Positions 57,714 to 64,000 of a stretch of 64,000 bases of DNA are shown here, one piece after another (within the stretch, counting starts at the first letter, position 1; each line of letters begins with the position of its first letter). The position numbers and the translations under genes are program-made. The notes under the pieces were generated by a model, which was not told where the DNA came from, did not search any database, and saw only the letters and a list, made by a program, of their open reading frames with translations. The DNA comes from Bidens hawaiensis (taxonomy: Eukaryota > Streptophyta > Magnoliopsida > Asterales > Asteraceae), in NCBI GenBank assembly GCA_021521415.1, contig JAIQDT010001750.1:186001-250000 (forward strand), in the 5' to 3' direction.

Positions 57714-58065
57714 CGGGCCTCTCCACCACGAGTTAAGACTCGAGTAATATATTTGACCTGGACGCGGTAAGACCTAAGGATGTGACAGGAGCCTCTCCAC
57801 CACAGGTCAAACCCGAGTAATATATTTGACTCGGTCACAACTTACACATCCAAGCACGTGATACGGGCCTCTCCACCACGGGTACAACCCGAGTAATATA
57901 TTTGACCCGATCACGGCTCAACATACAACGAGCCTCTTCACCACGGGATTTTAAAACCCGAGTAATATATTTGACTCGCCAAAATGATGATCACGCCACA
58001 CGGGCCTCTCCACCACGGGATTTGAAAACCCGAGTAATATATTTGACCCGGCCGTGATCACCATG
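57714..58065. repeat. Five ~71-bp tandem repeats with hairpin arms inside the solo LTR
   Basis: Units start at 57,714, 57,789, 57,864, 57,930 and 58,001. Each reads CGGGCCTCTCCACCACGGG..CCCGAGTAATATATTTGACC, with CGGGT/ACCCG arms facing each other. Confidence 0.9.
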
Positions 58066-58160
58066 TACACACACGTCAATAAGCCTACTCACATCATTCT
58101 TAGTCACGAGGAACTAAATATCATCACACAACCGTAGGCTATAAGGTAACACATACTCAT

Positions 58161-58162
<2 letters not shown>

Positions 58163-58208
<46 letters not shown>
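58163..58208. repeat. (CA)n(TA)n microsatellite
   Basis: About 17 CA units followed by ATATATAT. Confidence 0.9.
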
Positions 58209-59665
58209 CATCCCATACGTGAACTAAGTAAATAGGTCTACTCATATTCAATTACTACCAAGTCTATTAGTATCCTCGAGTCTAGACCATCAATAATGTA
58301 TGTAACCTTAAAGGATACAAGATCATAAACGAGTCTAAAATATCCTAAAACATGTAAAATAATTCAAATATAACTTTCAAAGTGCACAATCACGAGTGAG
58401 ACCATGTAATACCATTAAATAGTTGTAACGGGTAAAATCGTATAAAATTGGATTTCGGTGTGTATGCTAGCCCAAACGTAAAAAGAGTAAAAAGGGCATC
58501 ATGAACTCACCTGAGACGAGCCGCACAAATACCAAAGGGTTGGAGAACCTCAAAGCCAATCCACAGTTTGCAAGCTTGTCGGATTGCCCATAAGGATTAC
58601 TAACTAAACGTACCGACTCGCTTATCCTACGAGACGTTCTAACATGATTTGATTGACCTAAAGCCTTGACATTACCAAATTCAATTACATCAGCCCCCGA
58701 GGCCATGTATTTACAAAACCACCCTTAGTTAATCCCGGGGACAAAGGGTCCCCAATTTACCCTCGAAAGTTGTTGACTTTAACGAATACGCGCGCTAACG
58801 GGTTGTTTATGCACTTAGATACCGACTCAGCCCCGTGTGGACCAAATTTAGTAAAATTACAGCCAACAAGTCCACACGACGCTACACGAGTTGAATGGGT
58901 CGGTAATTCGCAAGCACGATGCACAAATTACCAATAAACGCGAACTTGCGCCGTACCGACCCGTTCAAGTAACCGACAACCAATTCACCCCAAATACTCA
59001 AAAAAATCAGTTTTTCACAGCCAACATATCATGCCAAATCTACAATATTCGAATTGGTTGTCAATTCCCTCAAACAACACGTTAAACACAACAACTCACA
59101 AACTAGTCAACCGAATCCTAGTTTTTCAAACTATTAACAATTGGCCGACCTAACCAATTCCAATGACCATGAAATTTTAGTATGTTGTAAGTGACATACC
59201 TAGGAAGTTTGTGGTGCAAAAACCTTAGCCGAAACAGCCCCGAAACTGCCCAATTGGACAGCCACCCGACAAGCCTAAAAACAACCGAATTTCAACGAAT
59301 AAACGCTCCATGAGGATGAATTAAGGTGAAAAAGAGTTGTATACATATAATACCGACCTGGAATTGAAGTTTGGATGGCCGGAATGAGCTGGTCTTGCAC
59401 GAAAATCGAGAAGAGAGGGGGAGGGAGGGCGTCGATCGGACCAGCTAGGTTTAGGGTTTTATTATTATTTTTTTGTTTATAATATAATAATAACACATCC
59501 TAGCCCTCCACTTTACTAATGGTTAAATTTGTAAAAAAAGTTAAGTGAGAAACGTTTATGAGGGTGGCCAGGAGCTCTCGGAAGAATGCCGGGTCAAGCC
59601 CGAAGGTGCACACAACGCTAAAAGGTTAAACCTTTTTATCGGAAATTTGTGGACGTTACAGGAAG

Positions 59666-61530
59666 CCAAGCTTCTATATCACAGGGGAAGCAAGCAATGT
59701 GTGTCCAGGTCTATTGAAATGCAATTTTACAAATATAACCCTGTGGTTAGGAGTTTTTTAGTTCTATTCCTAACTATGAGTTTTCTCTTGATCCTTCCCC
59801 TATATATATATATATATATATATCAGGTTCTATGGTTTGAGTACTGAGTTTTTATGTTGCATTAAACTGTTGAAGTTCTAATTCATATGTTAATTCTGTT
59901 TATTGCTTAAACATTGTTATAATTGAAACAAAACTGAAAATATTGTTTAAGTTTTATCTTTTAAATTTAATTTCTCGAGTTATATAAAACAAAAACTGAA
60001 AATGATTGAATTTTGGCTTAAATTTCTTGTCTAGAGGTGTCATGGAACATATTTATAATTGAAACTCTGGGCCTAGCAGTTGATTCGTTAAGAGTTTTGG
60101 TTTATCAACTTTGTCAAAGGGATGAGATACTCGGAAAGTGTTGCTTATTGTTTGCCCCCACTGAATAAAATTTTTAGATCCGTCACTAAATTCAAACATG
60201 TCGACACATTTAAGACATGATTAAATATGCGTTCAAACAAGTTAAACACCAGTTAATGGCTTGTTTAAAGATGTTTATAATCTAATTAAAATAAAATAAA
60301 ATATATGGCACATGCATAGTAACCGTACGCCCTGCCCCTACCCCTACCCCGGCCCCATTGTTTCAAATATGTTAAGGATCATATAGTAGTTAAATTTTTT
60401 ATGAACTTTTGTTTTACTACACATGTGATATTTATGGTGTCCATAAACAAGGCATGCCGTGTAACCTATTTGTAAGTAGGTTCGTGTGTTGAAAAAATAA
60501 CACCATTGGTTATCGTGTTGTGTTTGTATCTAGTATCACATATACATATGTCGTGTCTGACCGGTTATGCCATCTCTCAATTCGACGACCTCTACATGAA
60601 CTCATTATCTCAGTTTGAATTCTTGCAATGTTCTTCCAAGCACACACAATAATTTGTTTAACTGAAAAATTCTTCATATATTTATACTGAAGTTTAAACA
60701 ATTAACGATATTGGCCCGAAGGTTTGTCGGTTCGGTTTCAAATATCCACCATATTTCCTATCACTTCGAATTTTGAAACCACCTATTTCTTTTTGGGTCA
60801 TTACATGATTCCGCGCAATCTAACAAATCTTTTTATTAGTCACCACTACCTCCCGATAAGAATCATCACATATAATTGCTTCGAGCATATCAATAACATG
60901 AAGATGAACCTCGAAAAATGATATATAATATAACAGTTAAGCTTCAAATTTATCAACCACCAGCTTCCAATCATGCCACTCTTAGGGGTATTGATTCCAT
61001 GAATCGTACCCGTGCCACAAGCTTTTCATGTAATACCTCGCTATTGTCAATATAAATGGAAAAGGGAAAGAAAGGATCCGCTTGCAGCATAAAACCAGAA
61101 GCCAGTTCGTGTCAAAAGTATTATTCACAAAGCTTTGGTCTTGATCTTTATGAACACAAGTTCGAAACAACAATTTATTTAAATCGATTATTGGATTGCA
61201 AAACTGTGTTCCATACTCGTCGAGTACCCGATTACTCATTACAGCCGCCAGGTGTTAGCTATATCCGCTAGTTCGCTAATAATTATTCGTTGCATCGAGA
61301 CGGGTAAAACACAAATACGCTCTTTTAGCATCCTCTTTACCAACATGCCTAACATAAAGATTCAACATTTTAATCAAGATAAATAATCTAGGTAACAAAA
61401 TTAAACCCTTTAAAAGGTCCAGCAACAAAATTTAAAACACAAATGGGCTCAATTAGCAACCAACAAAAAAACAGTTTCATCCACAAAAACTAGATCTTTT
61501 AAAAGCATACCACTTAGTTAGAAAAGATGG
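59666..61530. other. Intergenic DNA between solo LTR and G-gamma gene
   Basis: A (TA)n tract at 59,803-59,823 is preceded by GATCCTTCCCC, again the edge type of the (TA)n-flanked MITEs. GCCCCCACTGAATAAAATTTTTAGATCC near 60,155 looks like a transposon border. No supported gene. Confidence 0.4.
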
Positions 61531-61776
61531 GCTTAGTGCTCTACCTGCACCCTGTTTGCCAACAAAACAACATAAAAAGATGCAAACTTTAAGTGAAAGA
61601 AGCATGATTATCTGCAAAAAGTAAACCCAAATTGATAACTGTCATAACTGTCAACAACACTTTCTCTACAAACAAAAAAGAATTTGGCGTTTCTGCACAA
61701 GGATGGATTTCTCAGGTAAAGATAACTTTCTCTGTATTTGTAATAAGGTTCAATGAATTTATGATAAATATTACTG

Positions 61777-62823
61777 TTAAAGTATCCAGCATCTGCAGCC
61801 TGACTTATCTTGAGGTCCCTCAAACCATTGATCCCATGATGGATTTGCAGGCCCAATTGTCCTGCCACCGAAAACAAACCAACCGTATAAAATTACCTTT
61901 CTGCCCTCGCCAATCGTATCCATCATGCTACATAAAGAGTACTACACTTATACTTGCAGTCACATATGGCTTGACAAATTGGGTGTAAACAAGCCAAACC
62001 ACTTGTGAGTTGAGATCAGCTCGCTAAAAGCTTGAATTGAGACAAGCTTAAACGAGCCTGAGCCCCATCTCAAACTTAAAAATAAACATGTTTCACAAAC
62101 GAGCCCGAGCCTAAGCTTCGCTTATCAAGCTTGAGCGGGCTCACGAGCCTGTTACTTATATAACAACATAATAAATTTAGTATATATTTATCTTATTATT
62201 ATTATTAAATAAAGTTTAAAATAACTAAATAATATATACATGTCATATACAAAAATTATACTTAAAAAAAAGTTATTAATGCATATAAATTAAATAACTA
62301 ATAAACAACAAATGAGTCAAGTCCGAGCCAAGCTTGAGCCTGAAAAACCACTCGCGAGCTGAACTCAAGCTTTAGAATATATAGCTCAAAACAAGTTGAG
62401 CTCGAGCTCTGGTAAATTAAACGAGCCGATCTCAAGCATAGTCTAGTTTGGGCTCAGCTCAGCTCACCTCAAATAAAAAGTTATGGAATCAGGTGCTTAC
62501 CATTGCACCACTCCTTGAAGGCTCCTAAAGGGTATTTTAGACATTTAGTTGATGATTACATACATTTACTAAACTTTTGCATTATTATGTTATCTAATCC
62601 AAATATGTTAATTTTCTTAACGAGCAAGAAACGAGAGAACTTACTTGGGAAGTAGTGGATCCGGCCTTGTTCCAACATTATTCAGGATTCTGTCAAAACA
62701 ATGATAACAATTATGTTAAATAATCATTAATCACAAATAAAAAGAATTAATAAAGCATATTCATACTCACTCCTTGCAAGCAACTGAGGCTGATTCCATT
62801 TTCTCAAGCTGATCCAACTCCTC
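61777..62823 (-). CDS. Heterotrimeric G-protein gamma subunit, type A (AGG1/AGG2-like), exons 2-4
   Basis: Three coding exons: 62823-62771, 62689-62645 and 61861-61777. Junctions: TTGTGCAG|GAG, GGA|GTGAGT, GACAG|AAT, CCCAA|GTAAGT, GGCAG|GAC. The peptide runs EELDQLEKMESASVACKEIL, NNVGTRPDPLLPK, TIGPANPSWDQWFEG, PQDKSGCRCWIL then TAA. This matches the second half of plant G-gamma: the end of the GGL coiled coil that binds G-beta, the DPLLP motif, the WDxWFEG motif, and a CaaX box (CWIL) for prenylation with an extra Cys two residues before, usually palmitoylated. Membrane anchoring at the plasma membrane is expected. Exon 1, with the first half of the GGL helix, lies beyond 64,000. All visible frame joins are intact. 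The CaaX cysteine and DPLLP are conserved, so the gene is probably functional. Confidence 0.87.
61985..62470. mobile_element. hAT-type MITE inside intron 3 of the G-gamma gene
   Basis: Left CAAGCCAAACCACTTGTGAGTTGAGATCAGCTCGC and right ..CGAGCCGATCTCAAGC..GGCTCAGCTCAGCTCACC are imperfect inversions rich in GAGCTCGAGC, around an AT-rich centre. This is the best copy of a family whose relics lie at 13,470, 45,060 and 48,090. Confidence 0.6.
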
Positions 62824-64000
62824 CTGCACAAATGAGTGTTTAATTATTTAATACATGTTTTATAAACAAATCATATATAAACCATCAAAACTATAAACCA
62901 TCAAAGAGACTTATTAAGTCAAAGCATTTTCTTTCTCATGCAAACTCCTCCAACCTGCAAAGGTACTTAACATCATGGATTCATGGTGGTATAACAAAAT
63001 TACCTAACTACGTCATCTTCTAACCAAGTTTTAGAAACTTAATTTCCAAGATGTATTTCCTACTTCACAAGTCTTTTTGGTCGTTTTATGTATTAGTTTT
63101 TTAGATAATTAGGATTTTTAGATACTCTAAAAGAACCGATTATCTCTGATTATTTAAACTCTAAACAGCAAAAACACGTCCAAACACTATCTAGTATCTT
63201 GTACAACCATTTTATGGCAGCTGATAATCTCACTATTCTCAATTATATTATTACTTTAGAATGGGAGATCGAAACACAACTCTATGACGACGTTTCCGTC
63301 ATTTGTAAACACGGCCCCATGAGATAAAAGAGTTACCCCCACAAACGATTTCCAACATAAACACGAATATACATTAAACGTATGATAGTATAATATCTTA
63401 ACTTAATAAAGAAAACTCACCAGACTGTTTAAAAATAATGTACTGGTTGATTTAACTCTAATGTAATGTGTACTTACAGACACCTAACTACCTAAGCAAT
63501 AAGCTAAAAATAGTGATAACATGTAAAAAATGGCGACGTAATACAAGAGATATTCAAACCGAACGTTTTAACTCAATCCATAGTTTCATATGTTGAAATT
63601 AGTCAGTCACTCAGTCCAAAACATTTGGAATTAAATTTAATTAATCTTGAACTACAATAATCTATTTTAAGGATACCAACGTTATATCCATTATCCATTA
63701 ATCTTGTACAACAAATGATTAATTTACTATAAATAATTTAATTTCATTCAGAACAACAGGAAGTACTATAATCATAAAACCGCAATTTCGAAAACATCAA
63801 TCCATTCTCCTAAAACTCGGAAGGTAAGGAAACGACGCGATTAAATCTCATTAAACTTTGCAGATCAAATTTGAACTTTTCCACGAACCATAACTAAGTC
63901 CTAGGGATTAATTTATAGATCCCTAACTATTATATCAAACAATGCCCTCACTAAACCAACCAATTATATACATACTTACAAAAACATTAAGCTCATATCA
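62824..64000 (-). other. Intron 1 of the G-gamma gene (to window edge)
   Basis: AT-rich, with no coding block resembling the N-terminal GGL half, so exon 1 must lie further right. Nothing else recognised. Confidence 0.5.

Larger units (their letters stand above)
57265..59660 (-). mobile_element. Solo LTR of a gypsy-like element, 2396 bp
   Basis: TGTAAAGACCCCG..GTGGACGTTACA is bounded by perfect GGAAG duplications (57,260-57,264 and 59,661-59,665), with no interior region. A solo LTR arises by recombination between the two LTRs. Its end wording (ACCCCGA.., GTTGGTA.., AGCGGAA) parallels the minus-strand gag-only element's LTR, so minus orientation is inferred. No coding sequence. Confidence 0.88.

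Noticed and set aside
62497..62520. A 24-nt in-frame micro-exon (AG|GAGCC..CAATG|GTAAGC) in the last intron of the G-gamma gene
   Set aside because: It would keep the frame, but it interrupts the conserved DPLLP-to-GPANP join, and the wording resembles a SINE 5' part (GTGGTGCAATGGTAAG). Probably chance.
1..64000. CRISPR arrays, operons, bacterial or organellar genes, tRNA or rRNA genes
   Set aside because: No evidence anywhere. Introns, LTRs and MITEs show nuclear plant DNA, and tRNA-like boxes occur only in SINE contexts.

Overview
The window is nuclear DNA of a flowering plant: AT-rich, gene-poor, and made mostly of nested transposable elements (LTR retrotransposons, MULE, Harbinger, hAT-type MITEs, SINE, LINE remnants, Helitron ends). 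Two plant gene loci are recognisable. The LTR families look like those of composite-family (Asteraceae) genomes, but that assignment is an impression, not something the sequence proves.

Layout, left to right. 1-6330: the 5' part of a minus-strand Ty1/copia element (pol open to the window edge, an 874-residue gag, leader, PBS, LTR), sitting in a Helitron-like remnant that ends at 6622. 7.2-8.6 kb: LTR-like sequence with a palindrome array ahead of TATA boxes. 9.4-10.5 kb: an inverted-repeat MITE and a second Helitron-like end. 10,626-12,063: a minus-strand DUF506 (PDDEXK-like) gene of three exons, whose C-terminal part is put out of frame by a short deletion. 12.1-14.4 kb: intergenic DNA with MITE relics.

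14,501-35,253 is a nested block. A non-autonomous Mutator-like element (near-perfect 9-bp target duplication) was hit twice. One insert is a complete 12.25-kb Tat/Retand-type Ty3/gypsy element (15,446-27,699, target duplication GGCGG). It carries gag-pol on the minus strand and an oppositely oriented five-exon gene with its own TATA box. The other insert is a 7.1-kb gag-only LTR element (28,088-35,233). The Retand pol is broken by several stops and 1-bp shifts although its LTRs are about 99.4 % identical.

35.3-48.8 kb: no genes. It holds LINE remnants, an LTR-like region carrying two (TA)n-flanked MITEs, a SINE inside a tandem duplication, a Harbinger-type MITE and local duplications. 48,845-50,652: a Harbinger element with TTA target duplication that carries only the Myb/SANT-like accessory gene. 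51.4-57.2 kb: a (TA)n-flanked MITE, then an odd region with a dispersed TACATATGTA-like palindrome and a chain of short phase-1/phase-1 exon-like modules for Lys/Arg-rich peptides, then a Helitron-like 3' end. 57,265-59,660: a solo LTR with perfect target duplication. 61,777-62,823: the last three coding exons of a plant heterotrimeric G-protein gamma subunit (type A, C-terminal CaaX box); its first exon lies beyond the right edge.

The element proteins form the usual gag, protease, integrase and RT/RNase H sets. The two plant genes are unrelated to each other. All calls were made by reading; no search or alignment program was run.
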